NCBI RefSeq assembly: GCF_902686445.1
Contig: NC_062218.1
Span: forward strand, 310,001 to 374,000
Direction: 5' to 3'
Source of the DNA: Sciurus carolinensis
Lineage: Eukaryota; Chordata; Mammalia; Rodentia; Sciuridae
DNA: 64,000 bases
Each line of letters opens with the position of its first letter. Positions within the stretch are counted from its first letter, which is position 1. Positions 30,482 to 59,110 of this stretch are shown here, piece after piece. Position numbers and translations under genes: made by a program. The notes below the pieces were generated by a model that had not been told where the DNA came from, searched no databases, and saw only the letters and a list, made by a program, of their open reading frames with translations.

Positions 30482-31613
30482 TCTTGGAGCAGCTCAGGTG
30501 GCTGACGTAGCACAGGTCCTTTGTGAATGTCAGGGCCCGTCCTCTGAGCTCGTCCACTTGTGCCTTCACATGTGAGCACCTCTTCAGACCTCCTTGGAGC
30601 AGCTCAGGTGGCTGACGTAGCACAGGTCCTTTGTGAATGCGTCAGGGTCCCTGTCGTCTGAGCTCATCCACTTGTGCCTTCACATGGGAGCACCTCTTCA
30701 GACCTCCTTGGAGCAGCTCAGGTGGCTGATGTAGCTCAGGTCCTTTGTGAATGCGTCAGGGCCCCTGTCCTCTGAGCTCGTCCACTTGTGCCTTCACATG
30801 GGAGCACCTCTTCAGACCTCCTTGGAGCAGCTCAGGTGGCTGACATAGCTCAGGTCCTTTGTGAATGTCAGGGCCCCTGTCCTCTGAGCTCGTCCACTTG
30901 TGCCTTCACATGGGAGCACCTCTTCAGACCTCCTTGGAGCAGCTCAGGTGGCTGACATAGCTCAGGTCCTTTGTGAATGCGTCAGGGCCCCTGTCGTCTG
31001 AGCTCGTCCACTTGTGCATTCACATGGGAGCACCTCTTCAGACCTCCTTGGAGCAGCTCAGGTGGCTGACATAGCTCAGGTCCTTTGTGAATGCGTCAGG
31101 GCCCCTGTCCTCTGAGCTCGTCCACTTGTGCCTTCACATGGGAGCACCTCTTCAGACCTCCTTGGAGCAGCTCAGGTGGCTGACATAGCTCAGGTCCTTT
31201 GTGAATGCGTCAGGGCCCCTGTCCTCTGAGCTCGTCCACTTGTGCCTTCACATGGGAGCACCTCTTCAGACCTCCTTGGAGCAGCTCAGGTGGCTGACGT
31301 AGCTCAGGTCCTTTGTGAATGCGTCAGGCCCCTGTCCTCTGAGCTCGTCCACTTGTGCCTTCACATGGGAGCACCTCTTCAGACCTCCTTGGAGCAGCTC
31401 AGGTGGCTGACGTAGCTCAGGTCCTTTGTGAATGCGTCAGGCCCCTGTCCTCTGAGCTCGTCCACTTGTGCCTTCACATGGGAGCACCTCTTCAGACCTC
31501 CTTGGAGCAGCTCAGGTGGCTGATGTAGCTCAGGTCCTTTGTGAATGTCAGGGCCCCTGTCCTCTGAGCTCGTCCACTTGTGCATTCACATGCGAGCACC
31601 TCTTCAGACCTCC
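30482..31613 (+). repeat. Minisatellite, 114-bp unit, 10 copies
   Basis: Unit starts (CCTTGGAGCAGCTCAGGTGG) fall at 30482, 30592, 30706, 30820, 30932, 31046, 31160, 31274, 31387 and 31500, so spacing is 110-114 bp. Copies are nearly identical apart from a GC dinucleotide (GAATGCGTCAGG versus GAATGTCAGG), CC/GG runs and CpG changes (CTGACGTAG, CTGACATAG, CTGATGTAG). The array ends about 1.3 kb upstream of the PDCD6 start codon. A 114-bp period keeps one minus-strand frame open across units, producing a short periodic open frame at 31379-31585 that I regard as spurious. Confidence 0.96.
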
Positions 31614-32114
31614 GTCTCCTGGAGGCTGACGTCCCTTCTCAGTCAGCCTTGCCTTGCTGCTGCCGACAGATGCTGGGGAAGCAGAGAACCTGGCCTGGAA
31701 CCTCCTCTTTTGCTTGTTTGACTGGGCAAGTCCGTAACTTCCCAGCTGTGGACTTCTGAGGGTCGGTGTGCGCTGGGTAACGTGCCTCGCCCCTCGTCAG
31801 CATCTGCTTTTCTCTCGATGAAGGAACTGCCCGGAATGAAGAACAGACTCCTCTGCGCCTGGGAGGACGGAGACTGGCTGTGCATCCAGGCTGGCGGAGC
31901 CAGGGACCCGCTGCAGGGCCAGAGGCTCTGCTGGAAAACAGACTCGGCGCAAGACCTCAGTCGTCCGTCTCTGCAGATCTAGAGATCAGAAATGGAGCCT
32001 GAGGATAAGGATCTCAGAAGCAATGAATCAAACAGCCGTGGAACATTCTGGAAAGCGTCGTTGGACACATGCGAATGCTTGGTGACCAGAACTCAGAACC
32101 GCCTGCACCCCTGA

Positions 32115-49828
<17,714 letters not shown>

Positions 49829-50285
49829 CGCGAGCCTCGTGGACAGCAGCACAACGTATGAGAAAAGACTGAAATGCCAAATTCCTCCTCTACACATCGG
49901 GACCCAGACGCAGTTGGATGCTGATCTTCCGTCAGATCTTGTGGGTTAACACTTGGGGACCTGACTGTACATATGTGGATAAGCGACTAGGGCTTTGCAG
50001 TTGTAGCAGCCACTATGTCATGGTAACAACCCTGGGCTTGCTGGCCTGCTAACTGTGCCGTGAGGCTAAGCGCAGTGATGAAGGCTCAGGTGTTCTGCTC
50101 CCAGAATGTATCACGTGCTTCCCCAGATCTCCAGCTCTGCAGTGGAGATGCTTCTGTCAGCCAATAGAATCTTAAAGTAATGTGGAACTTGCACAGAAGG
50201 CTTTCATGTGCCTTACTTTTCTAAAAGGAGTTTGTTGTATTCATTGGAACAGGCAACATAAGCAATAAAGGTACAGACTCAAGGC
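49829..50285 (+). other. PDCD6: PDCD6 3' untranslated region
   Basis: About 455 nt from the stop codon to just beyond the AATAAA at 50264-50269. The cleavage site is estimated. Confidence 0.75.
50264..50269 (+). terminator. PDCD6: PDCD6 polyadenylation signal AATAAA
   Basis: Canonical hexamer in AGCAATAAAGGTAC, the only one found in the 450 bases after the PDCD6 stop codon. Confidence 0.75.
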
Positions 50286-51056
50286 CCGCTTTTAGCTTCT
50301 CACATCAAACAGGGAAGAAACGTGCCCATGTCCCCAGCATCCACCATCTTAGACACACTCGCTTGCCTGAAGCTACGTCAGGTGAGACCAGTAGGACAGG
50401 GAGACAAGGCGTCCCACAGAGATGAGGCCATCCATGGCAGCCCCACGCCCGCTGCACAGCCCCATCAGCTTTGCACGAAGGATGGTGGGTGGTGTACTCA
50501 GATTGGGGAGGGTGTAAGGACCTTTGGGTTCTGGTGGGTGCCACTGACAAGACATGGGTGTCCACAGGGTCCACTGGGGCCTGGCTGGCCTAGGATGGGC
50601 CTGAGAGGCAAGGGCTTCTTGACCGTGACGTCTGGTTGGTGGGATCATTTGGGGGCTGTGATGGCAGAGTGGCATTGTAGATGTCACTAGCTAAGGGCCT
50701 GTGGGACTTTGTGTGATTCCATTGCAGGGTTTCCTGGGGAATATGAGGATTTCTACCCATATCCATGATGGTCACCTCCTGGACTTTGACAAGCTGTGAC
50801 CCAGACCCACAGCTGACCCCACCCCAGTCCAGTGAGGTCAGTGTGTGCACCCCAGACCACAGGCCCAGTGTACTTTGCCCCCTCATTGTTTCATGACACC
50901 TGCCTATCTTCCAGCGAAAGCCCCAGTCACCTCCACTCCCTCTGGGGTCCCAGCTCCACTCCACGGGGGGTCACTTGCTGCTGGAGGAGCATGTGGAGGT
51001 TGCTCCTCATCTCAGCCCACAGGCCCCATGATCAGCCCACTCAGTCTCGTCTCCCT

Positions 51057-51615
51057 GCTCTTGTGCCTCAGTACACCTGCACCACACACCTGAGAATACT
51101 GTGCTGCACATCTGAGAACAGTGCCTAACCACACGTCCAAGAGTACCCGTGCTGCACACCTGAGCACAGAAAGTACCTAGCATACCTGAGAGCACCTGAG
51201 GACAGAATAGCACACCTGAGAACAGTACCTGTACTGCACACCTGAGAACAGAGTGCCTAGTCATACACCTGAGATCACCTGTGACACACACCTGAGGACG
51301 AAGTACCTAGCACACCTGAGTGCTGCACACCTGAGAACAGAGTGCCTAGTCATACACCTGAGAGCACCTGTGCCGCACACCTGATGGTGGAGTACCTAGC
51401 TACACCAGAGTTCCTGTGCTGCACAACTGGGAATGGAATTCCTGTGCTGCACACCTGAGAACAAAGTACCTAGCCCCACTCCCAAGAGTGCCCATGCTAC
51501 ACACCTGGGAATGGAATATTTGCCATTTACCTGATAATGTACCTGCTGCACACCTGAGAATGGAGTACATGTGCCACACACGTGTATCTGTGCCACACAA
51601 CTGAGGGAAGTACCT
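51057..51615. repeat. Degenerate short tandem repeat rich in CACCTG
   Basis: Irregular repetition of a 20-30 bp motif (GCACACCTGAGAACAGAGT, CCTAGTCATACACCTGAGAG). By eye about eighteen CACCTG hexamers fall within 560 bases. Spacing is uneven and copies are diverged. Confidence 0.8.
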
Positions 51616-52779
51616 GTCAGGGTTCAGTGTCTTAGGGTCTGAGCTCGATGTGGTCTGAGTTGCTTTCAAGAAATCAGAATGGCTGGGCTGGAATGTTCTG
51701 GCCAGTGGAGACCATGGCCTGTGAACTGAGGTGGGGACTTCACTGCTGTTCCCCGAAGGCCTGAGGGTCATGGTCAGTGGTGGGGCAGGTGCTTACCTGA
51801 AGTGGAGCACGGCCCCCGCCCCCGCCCACCCACTGCAGACTCTGAGCAGGTCCCTGGTGGGCACTGGGCAGAAAGATCCAGGAGCCTGGGAAAGGGGCCC
51901 AGTGAAATGCCGCGCCTCCCTCTCCACCCCACCATGGCACCCTCAGCCTGCGGGACACACCACAGAGGACCTGCCAGCCCTGGGAGGGTGCTCAGCAGCT
52001 GCAGAGGCTGAGGGCTGCTGGCGTCCCAGTGCAAGTGGCTGTGGGCTGTGGCCTGGACACTTGTGTCGTAGGCAGTCCATCCTGTTGTCCATGCAGCTGG
52101 TTGTCAGGATGGAGTGAGTGGAGAGCCAGTGGCAGTGTGGACAAGGCACCACCTGGGGAGCCCAGGCCTGCTGAGAACTGCAGCAAGTCCTCTCCTAGGT
52201 CCTCAAGACCACACTCCCTCCTGCCACGTGCCGGTGTGTGCACAGATTGCACCTTGTCTGAGCAGAAATGAAGAAGCCACTCTCCACTCTGGAGTCCCCC
52301 TTCCTGAGGGGAAACAGGCCATGGAACGCCAAGGCTGTCCCTCCCATGCCACCACCTGGTCACTGTGGAGCCCACAGCCTAGGCAGAGGTGGTGTGAGCA
52401 GGTGCAGGGAGGGGCATCAGGGTCAGAAGAGGGGCTGAGGGATCCGGTCTCCTGCCATGGGCTCGTCAGCCCCCAGGATGCTCCTGCCAGATTCTTCCTG
52501 CTAACCGGGGGCCTCTGCCACTGGGGGGTGAGCAGCCAGAACACTCTATGTGACCTGATCACGTGGGTCGAGGGCCGGCCACACTCCTGGCTTCTCAGCA
52601 TTAAGGGCAGCTTGTGAGTTCACATGGTACCCGTGTATACGTGCATGTGAGATTATCTGACTGGCGTGTGAGTCCCCAGAAGTTCAGGAGCTGCGTGTTG
52701 TGTCTCTGAGAGACAGACATACTGCCTGGTGGACAGGTAAAGGGAATTCTTGCCTGCCTGGATCTGCTTACCATTCCTG

Positions 52780-53960
52780 AGTGCACAATCCAGCGGTGTT
52801 AATAATCTTCACTTTGCTGTGTGGTCTTCGCCACCCACCATCCCCAAACCTTCCGTCTCCCAAAACCGAAGCTCTGCCTGCATTCAGTACGAGCTCCCAC
52901 CCCTCAACCCTGAAACCCCCTTCCACCTCTGAGTCCAACGACTGACTCTAGGGATCTCAGCGGAGTGGAACCCTGCGGCACTTGTCCTGTTCAAGTGTAC
53001 TTCCCTGAGCACAATGTCCTCGAGCTTCTCCCAAATTGTTTCAGGTGTGGGAATGTTCTTTTCAAGGAAGAATAAACCATGGAGGTGTGATGGCTTGTTT
53101 AAGCATTCATTTGTCAGTGGAAATGTGCAGCCGAACCCAGGGCGCTCCCCCTCTGACCCACCCTGCACTTGGTATTTTTACTTGGAGACAGGGTCTCCTT
53201 AAGTCGCCCAGGCTGGCCTGGTGCTTGAACTCCTCCTGAGCCACTAGGATCACAGGCATAGCTGCCATGCCTGGCTTGGTCACTCTGTTTTGAATCTTGG
53301 AGGAACTGCCCCACTGTTCCCACAGTGGCTGCACCACTTTACATCACTGCCACCAGGGCTCATGTGCCCCGATTTCCCTGCATCGTTGCCAACACACACT
53401 TCTCTTTTCCCCTTCCTCTGCTCCTTTTCCTTTCTTTTGTCAGTAGTCATCCTAATGGGTGTGTGATGGTATCTCATTGTGGTTTTGCTTTGCTTTCCCT
53501 AATAATTGGTTACTTTGAACATTTGTTCATGTGTTTATTTGTTATATGTGTTTTGGAGAAATCTTTTCAAGATGTTTGCCTATTTTAAAATTGGGTCATT
53601 AATCTTTTGTTGTTGAATTGCAGGAGCTCTTTTTATATTCTGGATGTTATTTGCAACATTTTCTCCCTTTCTGTAGTTTGCCTTTTATTCTGTTCATTGT
53701 ATCCTTTGATGCAAAAAAAAGTGCCAGACTTTTATGTAGTCCAACTTATGTATCCATTTCTTTTCATCATCTGCTTTTGATGCTATAACCAAGACATCAG
53801 TGCCAAATCTAATGTCATCAAGTGCTTCTCTCCTCTCCTTCAAAGACTTTACAGTTCTAGCTTTTATGCAAAGGTCTTCGATTCAGTTTTAATTGCTACC
53901 TATGGTATGAAGTGAGGCTCTGACCTCATTGTCTTGCATGTGGATATCCAGTTGTCCCTG
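52780..53960 (-). mobile_element. Old L1 fragment, antisense, interrupted by a B1-like SINE
   Basis: Reversed L1 3' text (GCACAATGTCCTCGAGCTTC; GATGGTATCTCATTGTGGTT; TTGTAGTTTGCC-like CTGTAGTTTGCCTTTTATTC; CAAGACATCAGTGCCAAATC). The piece at about 53171-53278 is a separate insertion. Inactive; boundaries approximate. Confidence 0.65.
53171..53278 (-). repeat. B1/Alu-like monomer, antisense
   Basis: GGAGACAGGGTCTCCTTAAG, CGCCCAGGCTGGCCTGGTGC, ACTCCTCCTGAGCCACTAGG and GCTGCCATGCCTGGC, the usual reversed 7SL-derived layout. Confidence 0.8.
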
Positions 53961-56900
53961 CTGTGTCACTGAAAGACATTTCTTCCATGCTGATTGATCT
54001 TAGCATAAATGTGAGACACTGTTTATAGACTTTCTGCTCTGTTCACAAATGTGTGTTTGTCTGCTTTATTAAGTAGAGGTGCAAATCACGAGGTAGTGGT
54101 GGTCAGCCTGGGATATGGGTAAGTGGGCCTGGTGCAGGGTGAGGGCACCTCTGCAGTGTCCTCTCCTCCACCCCATGACCTCCAGGCCAGCAGGGCTGGG
54201 CCTCATCCTGCTGTAAGTAAGTTCAAACTAGCTGCCAACATGTCAGGACACTGGACTCTCCCCGGCAGGGTGGTGCACACCTGCTCCTATGCCATGAGGG
54301 ACAGGCCAAGGTTCCTGGGAGCCTGGTAGGCTTGGGGTGCTGAGGGGAAGCCTGTGTCCTGCAAGGTGAGACCCTCAAGCCACAGGCAGGAGGCTGCAGG
54401 AAGCCGTGAGAAACCAACCACACGGAGAAGCCCACAGAGGGAACAAGGTCAACACACCACCCCAAGCCACTGCCTGAGAGTGCACTGGTCAGGCAGACCC
54501 TGGCCTGTAAATACAGAGTGCAGCTAAGTGCACCTCACCCCTGTAAGGGACACAATCAAGGGGCCTGAAAGACACCCCCAAATCCCTAGAGCCAATAATG
54601 GCACCTTGGGAGAGATGAGCAAAGAGTTGCGTCATTTAGAAAGGAACAGGGTCCTCTACAAAAGGAGTTAAATGTGGACTGCCTGCAAAGGGAAGGGTTA
54701 AGAAGTAGAGGAAATTATAGGGAAGAGATTTTCAAAACAAAGCAGGGAGGATTTTCCAGAACAGTGTGTGAGGCTGGTGTGGAAGGGCCACAGCGTGTGG
54801 GGTGCAGAGAAGGCTGTGCAGTGGCAGGGAGTACCTGGTCCCTGGGATGGAGGAGGCCCTGCAGCCTCCCTGGGCATCCAAGGCTCAGGGGACCAGGATG
54901 TGACCAGCTATGCTGTCCAGCACCCGCCCGGGGCCACCTGGGGCTGTGGGAGCAGCCATCTTGCACTCCAGCCCCGTCCTGGGCCAGGCAGTCCATCAGC
55001 TGAACCGTGTACTTTCCAGAGACGGCCTGCGTGGGAAATGCTGAGGGGTGCCAGCAAAAGCAAGCGGGCACACCAGACGGGGAAGGCCTGGGACCCAGGG
55101 GAGCGCAGACGAGGGCAGTGCTGGGGGCAGAGGCTCCGAGGGGAGACAGGACCTGGGGCCCTGGAGGTTCATGAGGTGCCCACGCCACAGTGAGAGGGTG
55201 TGGGGGCACAAAGGCCCACTCACCAGGTGTCTGGGCTTTGGGCTGAAGTGAGGTACAGGGTGCACAGAGATCCCGCCCTGGGCTGGAGGTAAGCCCCAGG
55301 TCAGGTGGTGAGGGTGGCCGGTGGCTGGACTTTTTACACTGAAGGAGTGGAGACAGGCAGGTGGGCAGGGAAGACCCTTCCAGGCAGACGGCTCCAGAGA
55401 GCAGCAGGTGGAGGCCACCATCAGAGTGGGGTGGTGTCGGTGGCCGCTCAGGTCAAGGCACTGGGGCTCAGGAATGCACCTTATCCATTCAGGAGTCCCT
55501 GACCAGCGGATCCCCTAGTCTACTTCCTGTTTGGGCCCCTGACGGCACGTGACTTCAATGCAGTTTGGCCCTGCTGGCCTCCAGGATGGCTGCTGCTCCT
55601 TCCTACCTGCTGGGCCTTCTGGGCACCTGGAACTCTGGCTACTCGGCCCTCCTGGTCTGCACGGGCCCCTCAGCTACCTGTGCAGATGGGACATGAACGT
55701 GCGCCCAGCCCAAACATTCCTGCCTTCACCCTGCGGCCGCCCTAGAGCCGCAGCACCTGCACAGCCAGATGGGAGAAGGTACCTGATGCAGTCAGACCGG
55801 CAGCAGGACAGGCATCACAGTGACTGGTGGGAACTTCCCAGTGGCTTTTGACAAAACGTCCAGACCTTTCTCTGTCCTCCCAGAGAGTTTGGGGCAGACA
55901 ACAGCCCTGACTGAGGGGTAGATGCCAAGAGGCACTGCTACTGCGTAACATAGCTGGTGGGAGCAGCCTGCAGTCTGGGTCCTGGCCTGGCCCCAGAGAA
56001 ATCCACAGAGCCCTGCTCCCTGAGAAGAGGCCCAGGCTCTGCCCAGTTCTCGAAGGAATGTAGAGGAGAGGGCAGGAGGCAGAGCCAGAAGCAGTGGGGT
56101 CACCACCTCCACATGCTCAGTACAGAGAGCAACTTGGTCCTTCCACACTTCCGAGCTGACTCGGGACTCCTTGGGAGGGGTGGAGCTGGAAATAGCCTCG
56201 GGCACCTGCAAAGCCTCCCTTTGGGTGCTGCCATAGGAGCCTGCTGGAATGACCACGTCCAGACAGGGTACGGCCTGGGCTGTCTTTCCCAGGCCACCAG
56301 CCCTGCGAGTGCCAGCTTCTCACATGCAGAGCCCTGGGAGAAGGATAGCCTCAAGGAGAGGACCAGTGCCCAGCTGGTGGAGTCTGGGTAGGGAGTGCTC
56401 AGAGCACAGTGTCTGAGTCCAGCTGAGGGGTCTGAGGGAGGAGGGGACAAGGGACAGAGTCCCTGCACTTCAAGACAGAAAGAGGTTGCTGTGTGTGGGG
56501 GTCCAGCTGCGTGGGGCCCCATGGGGGCAGGTGGTTGTGACAATGCAAGGCCCCCACACCTGTCTGAGTGGGAAGTCACAGAGGCAGGCAGGTCCTGTGC
56601 CTGGAAACACTGCCTGGGAGAACGGGAGCCACCTGGGCCCTGGGCCTTAAGGGTGGCCCCTCCTTTGGTAGGGACCTGAGGACTGTGGGAACCAGTGGCC
56701 TGCGTCATTGAGCACAGCTTGTCGGGGACCATGTTTCCTGGGGCACCTCCACAGGGCAGCCTCCCAGCAGTGAAGTCACTCCTTCCCCTGGTTCTGGCCA
56801 GGGAATGGACCTGTGCCCGTCCTGCAACGTGGGGCTGTCTTCCCACCTAGGGGAAGTGCCAGTCTCTCTAGGAGGCTCCCGAGGTTTCGGGAGGGATTGT

Positions 56901-57003
56901 CAAGGCACCCACCAGATCTGGCCCGGCACAGCGTACTCCAGGTGCCACCACGTTGCACCCACAGTCTGTAAGTGCCACCGCAGTTCACAAAAGTGCACCG
57001 TGC

Positions 57004-57091
57004 TTTTTTTTTTTTGGCGGTACTGGGGATCAAACCCAGGCCCTCGTGCTTGCAAGGCAAGCACTCTACCGACTGAGCTATCTCCCCAGCA
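57004..57091 (-). mobile_element. ID SINE, antisense
   Basis: Poly-T, then GCGGTACTGGGGATCAAACC, GCTTGCAAGGCAAGCACTCT, ACCGACTGAGCTATCTCCCC. Both promoter boxes are close to consensus. Confidence 0.88.
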
Positions 57092-57560
57092 ACACACATG
57101 CTTCTTAGGAAACGTACATGAATTATAGACATTTTGAAAGTAAGAAGAAGTTAAAATCCACTGGTGACCTCATAGCTTTCCAATTTCTTTTGTACATCGT
57201 CCATTTTACAAAAATTGGATCAAGATACAACTAATGATTTTTAAATCCAGCAATACTGTTTCACATTGTTTCATATCAAAAAAACCACATAAAACCATCA
57301 GTAGTATTCCTGAGCCTCTGCTGCCCACCAGACAGCGCTCTTGCCAGGGTAGAGAGCAGTGAGGAGACAGACGCTGTACTTCAGGGGCTGTGCGTTCGAG
57401 TGGCAGAGCGTCCTCTGGGGGCTAGGAACAGCCGCCCAGACACCTGGGGAGAGCGCCACCAGCAGGCGGCAAGTGCCAAGGCCCGTAGAGCACAGACCGT
57501 TTTATCAAAGCTCGGCGGGGGAGAAGGGGGAGGTGAGCAGTCAGAAAGCAGGATTTTATT

Positions 57561-57635
57561 AGGGCTGGGGAGATAGCTCAGTCGGTAGAGTGCTTGCCTT
57601 GCAAGCACAAGGCCCTGGGTTCGATTCCCAGCACC

Positions 57636-57665
<30 letters not shown>
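57561..57665 (+). mobile_element. Young ID SINE with 18-bp target-site duplication
   Basis: GGGGAGATAGCTCAGTCGGT A box, GGGTTCGATTCCC B box and an uninterrupted A tail of about 29 bases. AGAAAGCAGGATTTTATT is present at 57543-57560 and again at 57666-57683 without a mismatch. Intact boxes, pure tail and perfect duplication mean a recent insertion. Confidence 0.93.
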
Positions 57666-57668
<3 letters not shown>

Positions 57669-57744
57669 AAGCAGGATTTTATTCAGGGCTTGTTGGGAGC
57701 CAGCAGGAACACCTTGGCTGCGCTGCAGAGTACCGACCATGGGA

Positions 57745-57754
57745 GCGCATGCGC
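57745..57754. promoter_or_regulatory. NRF1-type palindrome GCGCATGCGC
   Basis: Perfect 10-bp palindrome matching the NRF1 core, about 600 bases before the CpG island. Binding is not shown by sequence alone. Confidence 0.45.
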
Positions 57755-58329
57755 CGCCTATGGGGCTTGGAAGCAGGCCTGCGTCGATGCCAAGGGGCAG
57801 GCGAGGAGTAACCAAGGGGCTAGACACGGAGGGGGTCGATCCCACGCGACCTCAGGGAGGGAGGTGGCATGAGAAGGGGGGCCAGCCAGGAGCCTTGGAG
57901 GTCTTTCAGGCGCTGGGCGGAGACATGAGAGGGTTTCCAGGGGCCAGAACTGCACACCTGGTCAGACCCACGCCCCAGGGTAAATTGGTTTCAAAATCGG
58001 GATATGTGTCTAGGATGGAGGAGAGGGAGGGGACAGAGGACCGTCTGAGATGGGAAGAAGGCGCAGCCCGAGGCCTTGCAGCGTAGGAGCTGGGGGCGCA
58101 GCCGAGGATCTAGGAAGATTCGGAAGGCTCAGGGGGTCGGCGACGGGGACCCGTGGGCAGCGGGGAGTCCGGGTGTCCAGAGTGAACTGGACCGCGCACG
58201 TCCGCCCTTAAGGACCCTGAAACGTTGAGGGAGGACGTCTCACGTAAACCACCAACATGATTGGTGCAGATCTCATTCCTGGCAAGTTCAGGGTCAAAAA
58301 CTTTCAAAAGTATCATGAATATTTTACGC

Positions 58330-59110
58330 TTTGCAAAACCCTTTCATTCTCTGAACAGCCGGCAGGGCGGCACAGGCTGGCCCCACATGGCCTCTTCGTC
58401 CGCGCAGGGCCTGGCCCGGGCAGGCTAGCGGGGGAAGGGGTCTGGCTTCCTCCCCTGCGCACAGCCGAGGCTACCCGGTCCGCCTCCCCACGCGCAGGTG
58501 GAGCAGGCGCGGGACGCTGGAGCGGGGGTCTGGGGCTCCGCGGTGCGCACTCGGCGAGCTGCAGGGCGCGAACCCGCCGGGAGCGCAGACCTCGGAGGGC
58601 CGCGGGGCCTCCAGGGGAGCAGAGCTCTGTCCGACCCCAGCCCTCGCAGGCCTGGGCGTACCGCGCACCCTCGAGGGGCGCGAGCGTCCCCACGCCGGGC
58701 ACGACGACCCCGGGGACCCGCAGACAGCAGGGACCAGAGCGCGGCGGCACCGGCCGGGACGAGGACGCCCGCGCGCGCCCCCTGCCGCCTCCCCTCTGGA
58801 CCGCCCGGGGCGGGGCGGCTCGCGTGCCGGGGTGGGGCCGTCCTTTTGCGCCCGCCCTGCCTCCCGGTCCCCGAGATGCGAGCGCCCACAGCGCACGGCC
58901 ACAGCTCCGGGTCAGGGCGGCTCCCCGCGTGGTACCGCCTCGGCCTCTGCGCCCCGCCGGCCCCGGGTAAGTGCCCTCTGCGGGCTCCGCCAGCTTCCCC
59001 GCCTCCCCACCTCGGGCCGCCGAAGTCGCCCAGGGACGCTGGGCACCTCTCCTCCCCACCCGTCCTTGCACTTCGAGGCCCGAGGTCTGCTGGACGTGGC
59101 GGGCATTCTG
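58330..59110 (+). promoter_or_regulatory. AHRR: Second CpG island, probable AHRR promoter and first exon
   Basis: Dense CpG from about 58.33 to 59.11 kb, with a consensus donor CGG/GTAAGT at 58967. In mammals the next gene on this strand after PDCD6 is AHRR, whose first exon is non-coding and lies in a CpG island several kb downstream of PDCD6; this island is 8 kb downstream. One TNGCGTG aryl-hydrocarbon-response core lies at 58820-58826 (TCGCGTG), with further GCGTG/CACGC cores at 58489, 58691 and 58927. No AHRR coding motif is present, so the assignment is by position. The many overlapping long open frames on both strands are CpG-island artefacts. Confidence 0.6.
58960..58972 (+). other. 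AHRR: Candidate splice donor of AHRR exon 1
   Basis: CCCCGG/GTAAGT at 58961-58972, a near-perfect U1 match on the + strand inside the CpG island. It would end a non-coding first exon at 58966. The exon start is not determinable from sequence. Confidence 0.45.

Larger units (their letters stand above)
50286..56998. other. Intergenic region between PDCD6 and the next CpG island (left part)
   Basis: Contains a CACCTG-rich degenerate repeat (51057-51615), an antisense L1 with a B1 insert (52780-53960) and G+C-rich sequence from 54.1 kb on. Several overlapping open frames of 100-250 codons between 54.7 and 56.9 kb occur on both strands of the same DNA and have no family features, so none is called. 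Confidence 0.7.
57092..58330. other. Intergenic region upstream of the second CpG island
   Basis: Contains a young ID insertion (57561-57665) and a palindromic NRF1-type site (57745-57754). G+C rises steadily towards 58.3 kb. Confidence 0.7.

Noticed and set aside
31379..31585. Minus-strand periodic open frame in the 114-bp array
   Set aside because: The frame stays open only because the period is divisible by three; copies of 110, 112 and 113 bp break it and there is no start, splice or promoter context.
56100..56846. Minus-strand open frame of 248 codons
   Set aside because: No family features, no promoter or splice context, and other frames overlap on the + strand.
57561..57640. tRNA-like sequence with A and B boxes
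   Set aside because: It is an ID SINE: long A tail, target-site duplication, and several near-identical copies elsewhere in the window. It lacks a proper acceptor stem and terminator.
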